Shown: positions 1 through 9,416, numbered from the stretch's first letter. The stretch is DNA of 64,000 bases from Pandoraea horticolens (GCF_902459555.1 NZ_CABPSM010000002.1:434001-498000), one strand, 5' to 3'. Made by a program: numbers and translations. The notes: a model not told the origin generated them from the sequence alone.

Positions 1-1214
1 CGACCGAGCAATCGCTGGTCACGCTGGAATCCGACAAGGCATCGATGGACGTGCCGAGCCCGGCAGCAGGTGTCGTCAAGGAACTGAAGATCAAGGTTGG
101 CGACAAGGTGTCGGAAGGCACGTTGATCGTTGTGCTCGAAGGTGCTGCCGCGGCGGCTCCGGCCAAGGCCGCAGCACCGGCACCCGCCTCCGCTCCGGCT
201 GCCCAGAGCGCAGCACCGGTAGCGCCGGCTCCCGCCGCTGCTCCGGCGCCTGCCGCCGGGCCGGCGGTTGCTGCCGCAGCAGGCAATCAGCCGATCAGCC
301 ACGCCAGCCCATCGGTGCGCAAGTTCGCCCGTGAACTGGGTGTGGACATTACGCAAGTGAAGGGCACGGGTCCGAAGGGCCGCGTGGTCGTTGACGATGT
401 GCGCAACTTCGTCAAGAGCGCACTCTCGGGCAACCGTCCGGCGGCTGCGGGTGCAGCGTCGGCAGGGGGAGGCGAGCTGAATCTTCTGCCGTGGCCGAAG
501 GTCGACTTCTCGAAGTTCGGTCCGGTCGAGCCGAAGGCACTTTCGCGTATCAAGAAGATTTCGGGCGCGAACCTGCATCGCAACTGGGTCATGATCCCGC
601 ACGTCACGAACAACGACGAAGCGGATATCGGCGAACTCGAAGCCTTCCGCGTGCAGTTGAACAAGGAAAACGAAAAGGCCGGCGTCAAGGTGACGATGCT
701 TGCCTTCGTTATCAAGGCCTGCGTCCTGGCCCTGAAGAAGTTCCCGACGTTCAACGCGAGCCTTGACGGCGACAACCTCGTCTTCAAGCAGTACTTCCAT
801 ATCGGCTTCGCGGCGGACACACCCAACGGTCTCGTTGTGCCCGTCGTTCGCGATGCCGACAAGAAGGGGGTGTTCGAGATCGCACGTGAGACCTCGGAAC
901 TGGCCAAGCTCGCTCGCGAAGGCAAGCTCAAGCCGGATCAAATGCAGGGCGGTTGCTTCTCGATCTCGTCGCTCGGCGGTATCGGGGGCACGACCTTCAC
1001 GCCGATCATCAACGCGCCGGAAGTGGCGATTCTGGGCTTGTCGCGTTCGTATCAGAAGCCGGTGTGGGACGAGCGCAAGCAGCAGTTCCTGCCGCAACTG
1101 ACGCTGCCGCTGTCGTTGTCCTACGATCACCGCGTGATCGACGGCGCCGAAGCCGCACGCTTTAACGCCTACCTGGGCCAACTGTTGCAGGACTTCCGTC
1201 GCGCAATGCTGTAA
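1..1214 (+). CDS. aceF: Pyruvate dehydrogenase E2, dihydrolipoyllysine acetyltransferase (5' end outside window)
   Basis: Transfers the acetyl group from E1-bound hydroxyethyl-ThDP to CoA in the cytosolic pyruvate dehydrogenase complex. The window opens inside a lipoyl domain; the lipoyl-lysine motif ESDKAS is visible, with the Lys codon at 36-38. An Ala/Pro-rich linker follows, then a peripheral-subunit-binding domain ([14 protein letters not shown]) and the catalytic domain ending in the acetyltransferase active-site motif [13 protein letters not shown]. The first amino acids lie upstream, so whether there are one or more further lipoyl domains cannot be seen. It is followed after 82 bases by the proteasome homologue and then lpdA on the same strand, so aceE-aceF-(BPH)-lpdA is the likely operon. 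Confidence 0.97.
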   Translation, partial: TEQSLVTLESDKASMDVPSPAAGVVKELKIKVGDKVSEGTLIVVLEGAAAAAPAKAAAPAPASAPAAQSAAPVAPAPAAAPAPAAGPAVAAAAGNQPISHASPSVRKFARELGVDITQVKGTGPKGRVVVDDVRNFVKSALSGNRPAAAGAASAGGGELNLLPWPKVDFSKFGPVEPKALSRIKKISGANLHRNWVMIPHVTNNDEADIGELEAFRVQLNKENEKAGVKVTMLAFVIKACVLALKKFPTFNASLDGDNLVFKQYFHIGFAADTPNGLVVPVVRDADKKGVFEIARETSELAKLAREGKLKPDQMQGGCFSISSLGGIGGTTFTPIINAPEVAILGLSRSYQKPVWDERKQQFLPQLTLPLSLSYDHRVIDGAEAARFNAYLGQLLQDFRRAML

Positions 1215-1296
1215 CAGGCGGCCGCCGCCGGTGGCGCATAAGCGCAAACCGGCGGCGCGCGCGGATAGCTTCAGGATCTGGACGGGGAGGGGCATC

Positions 1297-1878
1297 ATGA
1301 CCACCGTGGTAGTCGTCAAGAAGGCAGGCGAGATCGCCATTGCTGCCGATTCGCTCGTGACGTTCGGCGACACAAGACTCTCGCAATCGTACGAGGAGAA
1401 TCGGAAGGTTTTTCTCGTGGGCGATTCCTATGTCGGACTGGCCGGCACGACCGCGCACTTTCCGGTCATGCGCGCCATTCTTTCTGGCATGGCAGACGAG
1501 TGCCGTCTGCACTCTCGTGACGAAGTGTTCCGCACGTTCTGTCGCGTCCATCAGAAGCTCAAGGAAGAGTATTTCCTCAACACGAAGGAAGAGGAGGACG
1601 ATCCGTACGAGTCGTCGCAGATCACCAGCGTGATCGCGAATCCGACTGGCATTTACGGGGTCTATTCCTACCGGGAAGTGTTTGTTTTCGATCGGTTCTG
1701 GGGGATCGGTTCGGGGCGCAACTTCGCGCTCGGTGCCATGTATGCCCTCTACGACCAGGATCTGAGCGCTAGCGCCATCGCCGAAGCGGGCGTGAAGGCG
1801 GGGGCGGAGTTCGACAAGAGTTCCGCCGGCCCGTTTCAGGTGCATGCGTTTCCGATCGATACCACCATCAAGTCATAA
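1297..1878 (+). CDS. Betaproteobacterial proteasome homologue (BPH), HslV-like Ntn-hydrolase
   Basis: Predicted self-compartmentalising threonine peptidase subunit of 193 residues. After Met1 the protein begins TTVVVVKK, matching the HslV/proteasome beta-subunit N-terminus. Removing Met would expose the nucleophile Thr; counting from it, Asp17 is present (IAIAADS) and a Lys sits at position 36 (NRKVF), close to the classical Lys33. The later GSGRNFALGAMYAL segment matches the helix conserved in the fold. The ATG at 1297 is chosen over an upstream in-frame ATG at 1231 because it follows a GGGAGG ribosome-binding site and puts Thr at the mature N-terminus. BPH is a known family restricted mainly to betaproteobacteria. 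The gene lies between aceF and lpdA with only 20 bases to lpdA, so it is probably co-transcribed with them. Substrates are unknown, and no partner ATPase is nearby. Confidence 0.85.
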   Translation: MTTVVVVKKAGEIAIAADSLVTFGDTRLSQSYEENRKVFLVGDSYVGLAGTTAHFPVMRAILSGMADECRLHSRDEVFRTFCRVHQKLKEEYFLNTKEEEDDPYESSQITSVIANPTGIYGVYSYREVFVFDRFWGIGSGRNFALGAMYALYDQDLSASAIAEAGVKAGAEFDKSSAGPFQVHAFPIDTTIKS

Positions 1879-1898
1879 ATGCGACAGGGAGACCCCGC

Positions 1899-3662
1899 AT
1901 GAGTCTCATCGAAGTCAAGGTGCCGGACATCGGCGCAGAGGGCGTGGACGTCATCGAAGTGATGATCAAGCCGGGCGACAAGATCGCCAAGGAAGCGTCG
2001 CTCATTACGTTGGAATCCGACAAGGCCTCCATGGAAGTGCCGTCCGAAGTGTCGGGCACGGTCAAGGAAGTGAAGATCAAGGTGGGCGACAAAGCCAGCC
2101 AGGGCACACTGATCGCGCTGATCGAAGCCGATGATGCGGGTGCCAAGGTTGCGGCCCCGGCGGCTGCGCCCGCCCCGACAGCGCCCGCTGCGCCTGCGGC
2201 CGCGCCCACCGCTCCTGCGCCGGCCGCTGCCAAGCATAGTGGCGGCGCAGACACCGAATGCGACGTGCTCGTGCTGGGCGCCGGTCCGGGAGGTTACTCG
2301 GCCGCGTTCCGTAGCGCTGACCTGGGCCGCAAGACAGTGCTCGTCGAACGCTATGCAACGCTCGGTGGTGTGTGTCTGAACGTAGGTTGCATCCCGTCGA
2401 AGGCGCTACTCCACACGGCAGCCGTCCTCGAAGAAGCGCAATCGCTGGGTCATCACGGTATCTCGTTCGGAAAGCCCGAAGTCGATCTCGACAAGCTGCG
2501 CGCCTATAAGGAAAGCGTTGTCGGGAAGCTCACGGGCGGTCTGGCCGGTATGGCTAAGATGCGCAAGGTGGAAGTCGTGCGCGGGGTAGGTAAGTTCCTC
2601 GACCCGAACCATATGGAAGTCGTGGCTGAAGACGGCAGCAAGCGCACGGTGAAGTTCGCGCAGGCGATTATTGCTGCAGGTTCGCAGGCGGTGAAGTTGC
2701 CGTTCCTGCCGGAAGATCCGCGCATCGTCGATTCGACCGGCGCGCTCGAGTTGCGCCAATTGCCGAAGAAGATGCTGGTGATCGGCGGGGGCATCATCGG
2801 TCTGGAAATGGCGACGGTCTATAGCGCCCTGGGTACTGAGATCGATGTTGTGGAAATGCTCGATGGCCTGATGCAAGGTGCTGACCGCGACCTGGTCAAG
2901 GTCTGGGAGAAGATGAACGCGAAGCGCTTCGGTGGCGTCATGCTCAAGACCAAGACGGTGGGTGCCGAGGCCAAGCCCGATGGCATCTATGTGAAGTTCG
3001 AGGGTGAAGCTGCACCGGCTGAGCCGCAGCGCTACGACCTCGTGCTGGTCGCCGTGGGCCGCAGTCCGAACGGCAAGAAAATCGGTGCCGAGAATGCTGG
3101 CGTGTCGGTGGGCGATCGCGGCTTCATCTCCGTCGACAAGCAGATGCGCACGAATGTGCCGAATATCTTCGCGATCGGCGACATCGTGGGGCAGCCGATG
3201 CTTGCTCATAAAGCAGTGCACGAAGCGCATGTGGCGGCCGAAGCAGCCACAGGCGAGAAGGCATACTTCGATGCCATCCAGATTCCGTCGGTAGCCTATA
3301 CCGATCCGGAAGTGGCTTGGGCCGGCAAGACCGAGGACCAACTGAAAGCGGAAGGCGTGAAGTACGGCAAGGCCGTGTTCCCGTGGGCAGCATCAGGCCG
3401 CGCCATTGCCAATGGCCGCGATGAGGGCTTCACGAAGCTCTTGTTCGACGAAGAGACGCATCGCATCGTTGGCGGCGCGATTGTGGGCACGCATGCGGGC
3501 GATCTGATTGGGGAGCTGTGCCTGGCCGTCGAGATGGGGGCAGACGCCGTCGACATCGGCAAGACAATTCACCCGCACCCGACGCTGGCCGAATCGATCG
3601 GCATGGCAGCGGAGATCTACGAAGGAGTTTGCACCGACGTACCGCCAGCGCGCAAAAAGTGA
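1899..3662 (+). CDS. lpdA: Dihydrolipoyl dehydrogenase E3 with N-terminal lipoyl domain
   Basis: Reoxidises dihydrolipoamide of the 2-oxoacid dehydrogenase complex using FAD and NAD+. Its 587 residues are longer than the usual 465-475 because of an N-terminal lipoyl domain (residues 1-78, lipoyl Lys42 in ESDKAS) and an Ala/Pro linker (about 84-112). The FAD site GAGPGG is at 127-132, the redox disulfide Cys159/Cys164 lies in GGVCLNVGC, the NAD motif GGGIIGLE follows, and the C-terminal HPHPTLAES supplies the active-site His-Glu pair. This fused layout is typical of Burkholderiales PDH operons. It starts 20 bases after the BPH stop behind a GGGAGA site, and is closed by a strong terminator. 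Confidence 0.97.
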   Translation: MSLIEVKVPDIGAEGVDVIEVMIKPGDKIAKEASLITLESDKASMEVPSEVSGTVKEVKIKVGDKASQGTLIALIEADDAGAKVAAPAAAPAPTAPAAPAAAPTAPAPAAAKHSGGADTECDVLVLGAGPGGYSAAFRSADLGRKTVLVERYATLGGVCLNVGCIPSKALLHTAAVLEEAQSLGHHGISFGKPEVDLDKLRAYKESVVGKLTGGLAGMAKMRKVEVVRGVGKFLDPNHMEVVAEDGSKRTVKFAQAIIAAGSQAVKLPFLPEDPRIVDSTGALELRQLPKKMLVIGGGIIGLEMATVYSALGTEIDVVEMLDGLMQGADRDLVKVWEKMNAKRFGGVMLKTKTVGAEAKPDGIYVKFEGEAAPAEPQRYDLVLVAVGRSPNGKKIGAENAGVSVGDRGFISVDKQMRTNVPNIFAIGDIVGQPMLAHKAVHEAHVAAEAATGEKAYFDAIQIPSVAYTDPEVAWAGKTEDQLKAEGVKYGKAVFPWAASGRAIANGRDEGFTKLLFDEETHRIVGGAIVGTHAGDLIGELCLAVEMGADAVDIGKTIHPHPTLAESIGMAAEIYEGVCTDVPPARKK

Positions 3663-3789
3663 CTCGCGTCGGCATCGACGCTTGGCATCGAGTATCACGC
3701 ATTTGCGATGCAAGCGTCGAAGGCCGATGCGGTGGCGGACGTCCTCAAGCGCTCCGTTCGGCTGTCATGGCATCTGCCGGAAGAACGCC

Positions 3790-3819
3790 GCCATCCCGTT
3801 TAGGGATGGCGTTTTTTTA
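3790..3819 (+). terminator. Intrinsic terminator after lpdA
   Basis: A perfect 9-bp stem CGCCATCCC / GGGATGGCG (3790-3798, 3804-3812) with loop GTTTA is followed by seven T. It closes the PDH operon 127 bases after the lpdA stop. Confidence 0.93.
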
Positions 3820-3941
3820 TGTGTGGGTGTTGGCGGCTAAACGTCTGGCGCGAGCGCCTGCCGCACGCGTCGCGACTGACGTTCGATCGACCTCGTCGCG
3901 GTGGGAAGGGCACGGGAGTGGGGATGTCAAACCGGCTGCCC

Positions 3942-3972
3942 AAAAAAAGAAAACCCGGCGCGGGCCGGGTTT
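3942..3972 (-). terminator. Intrinsic terminator for phaP
   Basis: On the minus strand the stem AAACCCGGC / GCCGGGTTT (3964-3972 with 3951-3959, loop 3960-3963) is followed by a T-rich run (complement of the A run at 3942-3948). It lies 110 bases downstream of the phasin stop. Confidence 0.9.
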
Positions 3973-4082
3973 GAAAGGTACTTACAGTACCGAGGAGACA
4001 ACTGGGTGTCGCTGTATCACTTTGAGGCACAGCGACAGATTTTCAAGCGTCCCTCGTGACAGCGCTATGAAAGCGCTATCGA

Positions 4083-4643
4083 TTACTTCTTGGCGCTGGT
4101 AGCGCGCGAAGCCTGAGCGGCAGCCTTCGATGCAACGTTGGTCGCAGCAGCGAAGTTCGTCTCGGCGATCTCCACGGCTTGCTTGGTCGCCTTCTGCACG
4201 CTGTCGAAAGCGCTATTGGCAGCCGACAGCGCCGACTTGGCGAGTGCAACCGCCGACTCGGAACCGGCCGGGGCGTTCTTGGCCAGGTTGTCGAACAGCG
4301 CTTGGACATTATGCGAGCCTTCAGCCAGTTGGGCTTCAGCCACCTTGGTCACTTCAGCTTGCGTCGACGAAGCGATTTCATACAGGTGGCGGCCGTACGC
4401 GAGTGCCTTTTCGGCAGCCGGCTGGACGAGGTTGGCTTGCAGAGCGAGCAACTCTTGCGCGTCCTTCACAGCGAAAGCCTTCTGCGCGGTCGAAGCGGAT
4501 TCGGCCAGCGATGCCTTGACGGCTTGCAGGTTCAGCTCGACCAGCTTTTCAACGCCTTCGAAGGCTTTGTTGGTCAGGCCAAACAGGGCTTCGAGGTTAG
4601 CTTTATGGGCGGCAGCGAGTTGCTCGGGGGTCAGAAACGACAT
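4083..4643 (-). CDS. phaP: Phasin family protein (polyhydroxyalkanoate granule-associated)
   Basis: Structural protein that coats polyhydroxybutyrate granules and controls their size and number. The 186 residues are almost entirely amphipathic alpha-helix, rich in Ala, Glu, Lys and Gln, with no membrane segment. The N-terminal [20 protein letters not shown] and the following [20 protein letters not shown] are the recognised Phasin_2 pattern of Burkholderia and Cupriavidus PhaP. The tail is Ala/Ser/Lys-rich. It is transcribed toward lpdA from its own promoter and ends at its own terminator, so it is monocistronic. Palindromic TGCA-containing repeats over the promoter suggest control by a PhaR-type repressor. 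Confidence 0.93.
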   Translation of the reverse strand: MSFLTPEQLAAAHKANLEALFGLTNKAFEGVEKLVELNLQAVKASLAESASTAQKAFAVKDAQELLALQANLVQPAAEKALAYGRHLYEIASSTQAEVTKVAEAQLAEGSHNVQALFDNLAKNAPAGSESAVALAKSALSAANSAFDSVQKATKQAVEIAETNFAAATNVASKAAAQASRATSAKK

Positions 4644-4746
4644 GGCGTTCTCCTATGGTGTCATACACAACATATCGACCCACTCCGTGTTCGCTGGTTG
4701 GTTCTCACCTTATGTCGGTGAAAACACGGTTGGGGCCTCTCAAATC

Positions 4747-4807
4747 GATGCATTCTCTTTTGTGCATCGCACAATTGCAAGTGTAGAGATATTCTTGGCA
4801 GTGTCAA
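4747..4807 (-). promoter_or_regulatory. phaP promoter with overlapping palindromic operator
   Basis: On the minus strand a -35 TTGACA (4802-4807) and -10 TACACT (4780-4785) are separated by 16 bp. The predicted start region carries two overlapping dyads: TGTGC-ATC-GCACA (4761-4773) and GATGCA...TGCATC (4747-4752 with 4763-4768). A repressor bound there would block initiation. PhaR is the obvious candidate from known phasin regulation, but that is inference; phaR is not in the window. Confidence 0.6.
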
Positions 4808-5120
4808 GTCTTTTTTGTGCGCCGCACCAATTCAACAAAAGCTTACAAAATCAAAAGCTTGGGATCCCATGAATGGCGAGTGACACTGCGTCGCGGCGAC
4901 GTTTTCGCACCCTCGGGGAGAGCCTTGATTGGTGCGGCTTTGCACTGTTTTGGCGCCCGGCGCACCATGCACGGCGATGGTACTATCAACGGGTTCCGGC
5001 ACCGGCGGGATGGTAACGCATGCAAGATTGGTCCCCTTTCGAAGGGAGCGTGCCCTGTCCGCCGGTGCCGATATCCTTCAACGCCTTTTTGCGCGCCGCA
5101 CCCGCCGGCCACTCGCGTCG

Positions 5121-6062
5121 ATGCAAGCGTTTTACAGCGACCATTTCGTCCTGCCATTGCCGCCGGGGCACCGGTTTCCCATGGAGAAGTATTCCCGTCT
5201 GCGCGAACGCGTTGCCGGTGAGCTGCCGGAAGTCGTGCTGACCGAGGCATTGCCCGCAGACGACGCGATGCTGGGTCGAGCCCATTCGAGGGAGTACGTG
5301 GCGCGCGTGAGTGCCGGTGAGTTGAATCCGAAAGAGCAGCGCGATATCGGATTCCCGTGGTCGCCGCAGATGGTCGAGCGCTCGCGCCGGTCTGCCGGGG
5401 CGACAGTGGCTGCCTGCCGTGCCGCGCTCTCCGATGGCGTGGCCGTGAATCTCGCTGGCGGCACCCATCATGCGTCCGCCGATCGCGGGGAAGGGTTCTG
5501 TGTGTTCAACGATGTTGCCGTCGCCGCCCGCACGATGCAGGCCGAACTCGACCCCCATACGCGCGTCGCGGTCATCGATCTCGATGTGCATCAGGGCAAC
5601 GGCACCGCAGCCATTTTCGAGCGCGACCCTAGCGTCTTCACGTTGTCGCTGCACGGCGAACACAATTATCCGTTTCATAAGGCGAACGGCGACCTCGATG
5701 TGGCGCTGCCGGACGGCTGCGGCGACGATGAATATCTCGTCGCGCTCGGTCATGCGCTGACCGATCTTTTCGCGCAGTTCACGCCGTCTCTCGTGATTTA
5801 TCTCGCGGGGGCCGATCCATTGGAAAACGACCGGCTCGGCAGGCTGGCCCTGACGCCCGATGGGTTGCTCGCGCGCGACCGTCGTGTATTGACGGCGTGC
5901 GCCGAGCGGGGGTTGCCGGTTGCTATCGCGATGGCTGGTGGCTATGGCCGGGACATCGGGCAGACGGTCGCCGCGCATTTCGCCACGATCCGACTCGCCA
6001 GCCAATTCCAGCGCGCGAGCCGCCGTGTCTTCCGCACGCAGGCGGACGGCGTTCTTGTATGA
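5121..6062 (+). CDS. Histone deacetylase family protein (class II-type amidohydrolase)
   Basis: Zinc-dependent deacetylase/acetylpolyamine amidohydrolase-like enzyme of 313 residues. The metal and proton-relay residues are present: His116-His117 in AGGTHHASADRG, the zinc ligands Asp155 and His157 in DLDVHQGNG, Asp232 in LAGADPLENDRLG, and the terminal AGGYGRDI loop. The start MQAFYSDHFVLPLPPGHRF was chosen because family members begin at this motif; an open frame continues upstream to 4929 but reads as low-complexity, non-homologous sequence. No clear ribosome-binding site precedes 5121, so the exact start is uncertain. It overlaps the following transporter gene by four bases (ATGA), implying coupled translation. 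The natural substrate is unknown. Confidence 0.9.
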   Translation: MQAFYSDHFVLPLPPGHRFPMEKYSRLRERVAGELPEVVLTEALPADDAMLGRAHSREYVARVSAGELNPKEQRDIGFPWSPQMVERSRRSAGATVAACRAALSDGVAVNLAGGTHHASADRGEGFCVFNDVAVAARTMQAELDPHTRVAVIDLDVHQGNGTAAIFERDPSVFTLSLHGEHNYPFHKANGDLDVALPDGCGDDEYLVALGHALTDLFAQFTPSLVIYLAGADPLENDRLGRLALTPDGLLARDRRVLTACAERGLPVAIAMAGGYGRDIGQTVAAHFATIRLASQFQRASRRVFRTQADGVLV

Positions 6063-7048
6063 GCGAGCGTCAAACGGCCGCACGGCCCCCCTCGCATTCG
6101 GCCAAGGGTCGCGCAACGGCGAGCAACGCACGGCTAAGCATCTGGAGCGCGACCATGCCGTGGTGGTTCGTGCTGATCTGGAGCACGGGCTTTATCGTCG
6201 CCAAATACGGCATGCCGAATGCCGAACCGCTGACGTTTCTGGCGTTACGCTTCGGCGGCACGCTGCTGGTCATGCTGCCCGTCGCGTTGCTGACGGGCAC
6301 ACCTTGGCCCATGCGACGCGCGGGCGGCAGCGCCGGGCGCATCGACTGGCCGCTCATTGCGCATCTCGCCGTGTCCGGCATCCTGATTCAGGCGGTGTAT
6401 CTTGGCGGCGTATGGGCCGCGATCAAACAGGGCGCGCCGGCGGGACTGGCGGCGCTGATCGTCGGTATCCAGCCATTGCTGACGGCGCTTTTCGCACGTG
6501 TGGTCGGTGAGCCGGTCTCGCGACGCCAATGGCTCGGGCTGCTGTGTGGATTTGCCGGCGTTGGGCTCGTCGTTGCCAACAAGGTCGGTGTTCGCGGCAT
6601 CGGCGTGGGGCCGGTGGCTTTGTGTGTGCTGAGCCTGTTCGCAATTACGGCCGGCACACTCTATCAAAAACGTTTCTGTGCGCATTTCGATTTGCGCGTC
6701 GGTACGCTCGTGCAGTTCGGCGCTGCTTTCGTCGTGACGCTGCCTGCGGCGGGGGCGCTTGAAACCATGCAAGTGCGTTGGAACGTCGAAATGTTCGGCG
6801 CGCTCGCATGGTCGGTGCTGGCGTTGTCGATCGGTGCAATTTCTTTGCTGTTTCTGCTGATCCGGCATGGTGCCGCGACCAAGGTTTCCAGCCTTATGTA
6901 TCTGACACCACCGACCACCGCCGTCATGGCCTGGCTGCTGTTTGGCGAGATGCTGTCACCGCTGAGCGCGGCTGGGATGGTCGTTGCGGCCCTTGGTGTC
7001 GCGCTTGTGATCGAGCGGCGGGCGGCGCCTGTCGCGTCAGCGTCTTGA
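6059..7048 (+). CDS. EamA/DMT family transporter
   Basis: Inner-membrane drug/metabolite exporter of 329 residues with about ten hydrophobic helices arranged as two EamA repeats. The first repeat begins at MPWWFVLIWSTGFIVAKYG and the second after about residue 180, near GPVALCVLSLFAI. The first 30 residues are polar, so translation could instead start at the internal Met near residue 33. The ATG at 6059 is preferred because it overlaps the stop of the deacetylase gene (ATGA). The pairing suggests the two act on the same small molecule, for example an amine or acetylated metabolite, but nothing in the sequence fixes the substrate. Confidence 0.88.
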   Translation: MSERQTAARPPSHSAKGRATASNARLSIWSATMPWWFVLIWSTGFIVAKYGMPNAEPLTFLALRFGGTLLVMLPVALLTGTPWPMRRAGGSAGRIDWPLIAHLAVSGILIQAVYLGGVWAAIKQGAPAGLAALIVGIQPLLTALFARVVGEPVSRRQWLGLLCGFAGVGLVVANKVGVRGIGVGPVALCVLSLFAITAGTLYQKRFCAHFDLRVGTLVQFGAAFVVTLPAAGALETMQVRWNVEMFGALAWSVLALSIGAISLLFLLIRHGAATKVSSLMYLTPPTTAVMAWLLFGEMLSPLSAAGMVVAALGVALVIERRAAPVASAS

Positions 7049-7098
7049 GCCGGACGCCATTTCCCTTTCCTTTCACTACTTGGCGCGAGCAAAAGTCT

Positions 7099-7914
7099 AT
7101 GAAACAAGAACCCCCGCGTGCGCAAGCTGCGCAGCCATCGCAAAGCGACAGCGCAGCAACATCCGGCCTGCCCATGCAACCCATGGTTGGGGAAAGTACC
7201 CATCGCCCGGCTGTCAACGATAACGCCACGCGGCGCGTGGAATATGTTGACGAGGCGATTCGCAGCCGGCGTTCGATTCGAGCCTACCTGCCAACGCCAG
7301 TGCCGCAAGCTACCGTGGAGGACATTCTTTCGGTTGCGTCGCGTGCGCCGTCGGGCAGCAACATCCAGCCGTGGCAGACCTATGTGCTGTCCGGTGAGGC
7401 GTTGAAGTCGCTCACGACGCGGCTGTTGGACGCGTTTAACGACCCGGCCCAGCGATTGATGCACCAGGAGGAGTACGCCTACTACCCGCGTGAGTGGAGT
7501 GAGCCTTATCAGGCGCGTCGTCGCAAGGTGGGATGGGATCTGTATAGCCTGCTGGGCATCGGACGTGCCGACAAGGAGCGCATGCACGGGCAGCACGCAC
7601 GTAACTTCACGTTCTTCGATGCGCCGGTGGGTTTGATCTTTACGATCGATCGGCATCTGGAGCAGGGCAGTTGGCTGGACTACGGCATGTTCCTGCAAAG
7701 CGTGATGGTCGCGGCGCGGGCACGAGGGCTCGATACCTGTCCGCAGGCGGCGTTTGCTACGTTCCATCAGGTCATTTCGGCGGAACTGCGATTGCCCGAG
7801 AGCCGGATGGTCGTGTGCGGTATGGCGTTGGGTTACGCAGATCCGGAGGCGATCGAAAACCGGCTCGTCACCGAGCGTGCGCCTCTGAATGAGTGGGCGC
7901 ATTTCTTGAACTGA
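7099..7914 (+). CDS. Nitroreductase family oxidoreductase
   Basis: FMN-dependent NAD(P)H oxidoreductase of 271 residues. After a polar extension of about 50 residues the fold starts at VDEAIRSRRSIRAYLPTPVP, the FMN-binding Arg-Ser-x-Arg pattern, followed by SRAPSGSNIQPW, which contacts the flavin. The C-terminal half contains LDYGMFLQSVMVAARARGLD and GMALGYAD, also typical. The ATG at 7099 gives an N-terminus longer than most relatives, and a start nearer residue 26 or 29 (Met) is possible. It lies 50 bases after the transporter on the same strand and may be co-transcribed. Confidence 0.9.
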   Translation: MKQEPPRAQAAQPSQSDSAATSGLPMQPMVGESTHRPAVNDNATRRVEYVDEAIRSRRSIRAYLPTPVPQATVEDILSVASRAPSGSNIQPWQTYVLSGEALKSLTTRLLDAFNDPAQRLMHQEEYAYYPREWSEPYQARRRKVGWDLYSLLGIGRADKERMHGQHARNFTFFDAPVGLIFTIDRHLEQGSWLDYGMFLQSVMVAARARGLDTCPQAAFATFHQVISAELRLPESRMVVCGMALGYADPEAIENRLVTERAPLNEWAHFLN

Positions 7915-8102
7915 TGGCTCTCAAAGAGTTGGCGTAATTTGGCAATTTTTGGCGATCATGTGGTTTTTTGCGTTGCGTTGCACAAAACTGCCAGATGCCG
8001 GTTTAAGTATTTCAGCTAAGTCATTCATATTGCTTATTTTTTCGGAAGTTACTAAACTTCTCACAACCTCGTTGTCTGCCAACCTCACGCTACCCCCAAT
8101 TT

Positions 8103-9368
8103 ATGTACGCGATCACGACTCTTGCGCGTCTGTGCCGCTCCCGCTTCTGGGGGGCTGCCGTCGTGGCGATTTCGCTCGCCGCCGGTGCCCCGGCAGTCAC
8201 TTACGCCGCTGGTAAGACGAGCGAATGCTCGCCGAAGACGGCCAAGACTGCTGCCCAGAAGCGCGCATGTGCCAATCCCAAAGCGACGAAATCCGTCGCC
8301 GCTTCCAAAACCGGCGCCAAAGGTGCCGTCGCCACGACCGCCGCTCGCGATACCAAGAGCGTGAAGGCGGGCGGCAAGGCGCGTAAGCTGGCCACCGTCG
8401 ACGACGACTCTGCTGCCAAGCGTGTCGCCGTCAAACGCGTCGTCTACAAAAACGGCAAGCGCCGGGTCGTGACGTCGTATCGCACTGTCAACTTTACGCC
8501 GCAGACACCGGAGCGTCTGTCGACGGGCCGTGCGTTCGGTCTGCACGAAACGCCTGACACTCTCGCGTTGCGTTCTTCGGTGGCTTACGTGATTGACGAG
8601 CGCACCGGCGAGTCGCTGTTCGACAAGAACTCGCAAGCGGTGCTGCCGATCGCCTCGATCTCGAAGCTGATGACGGCGATGGTGTCGCTCGACGCCGGTA
8701 TCCCGATGGCCGACGTCATGGAAGTGACGGACGAAGATCGCGATTACGAAAAGGGCACAGGTTCGCGCCTGTCGGTGGGTTCGCACCTGTCGCGTGAAGA
8801 CATGCTGCACATTGCACTGATGTCGTCGGAGAATCGTGCGGCGGCTGCGCTGTCTCGCTACTTCCCGGGGGGCCGTCCCGCGTTCCTGGCGGCGATGAAT
8901 CGCAAGGCCAAGCAACTCGGCATGAACGACACACACTTCAACGATCCGACGGGGTTGTCGAGCCAGAACGTGTCGAGTGCGCGTGATCTCGTGAAGATGG
9001 TCAAGGCCGCTTATCAGTACCCGATGATTCGTCGTTTCTCGACGGATACCAATTACGACGTCAATACCGGCCGCCGTGAATTGCACTATGTCAGCACGAA
9101 TCACCTGATCGGTCATCCGGGCTGGGAAATCGGTCTGCAGAAGACGGGCTATATCAATGAAGCAGGTCAATGCCTCGTGATGCAAGCCAATGTCGAAGGC
9201 CGTCCGGTGATCATGATTCTGCTCGATTCGACCGGCAAGTATTCGCGCTTCGCCGATGCCACGCGTGTTCGCAAGTGGCTGCTCGACGGCGGCGGCGCTA
9301 CGCCGCAGCGCACGGCGGGCACGACGCCGACGGCACAGGTCGCAACCAACAGCGAACACGCGCTGTAA
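8103..9368 (+). CDS. pbpG: D-alanyl-D-alanine endopeptidase, PBP7-type (peptidase S11)
   Basis: Periplasmic penicillin-binding enzyme that cleaves D-Ala-meso-DAP cross-links in peptidoglycan. The 421 residues begin with a signal peptide (positive start, hydrophobic 16-34, cleavage near TYAAG). A Lys/Ala/Thr-rich basic stretch follows (38-125), then the serine-peptidase domain. The three active-site motifs are present: SISK at 185-188, SEN at 242-244 and KTG at 347-349. The basic N-terminal region is longer than in E. coli PBP7 and may bind anionic cell-wall polymers (inference). It is preceded by an AT-rich 188-base intergenic region and followed by a bidirectional terminator shared with the convergent iclR-type gene. 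Confidence 0.92.
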   Translation: MYAITTLARLCRSRFWGAAVVAISLAAGAPAVTYAAGKTSECSPKTAKTAAQKRACANPKATKSVAASKTGAKGAVATTAARDTKSVKAGGKARKLATVDDDSAAKRVAVKRVVYKNGKRRVVTSYRTVNFTPQTPERLSTGRAFGLHETPDTLALRSSVAYVIDERTGESLFDKNSQAVLPIASISKLMTAMVSLDAGIPMADVMEVTDEDRDYEKGTGSRLSVGSHLSREDMLHIALMSSENRAAAALSRYFPGGRPAFLAAMNRKAKQLGMNDTHFNDPTGLSSQNVSSARDLVKMVKAAYQYPMIRRFSTDTNYDVNTGRRELHYVSTNHLIGHPGWEIGLQKTGYINEAGQCLVMQANVEGRPVIMILLDSTGKYSRFADATRVRKWLLDGGGATPQRTAGTTPTAQVATNSEHAL

Positions 9369-9416
9369 GTCGTGTCACGTTAAGTTGCGCGGCGCATGTC
9401 GCGCCAACTGCAAAAC

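Noticed and set aside
287-931. Long minus-strand frame inside aceF
   Set aside because: Antisense shadow of a well-supported high-GC gene; no family pattern.
2406-3341. 311-codon minus-strand frame inside lpdA
   Set aside because: His/Arg-rich antisense composition typical of shadow frames in high-GC DNA.
8085-9359. 424-codon minus-strand frame over pbpG
   Set aside because: Antisense shadow; pbpG has all three catalytic motifs on the plus strand.
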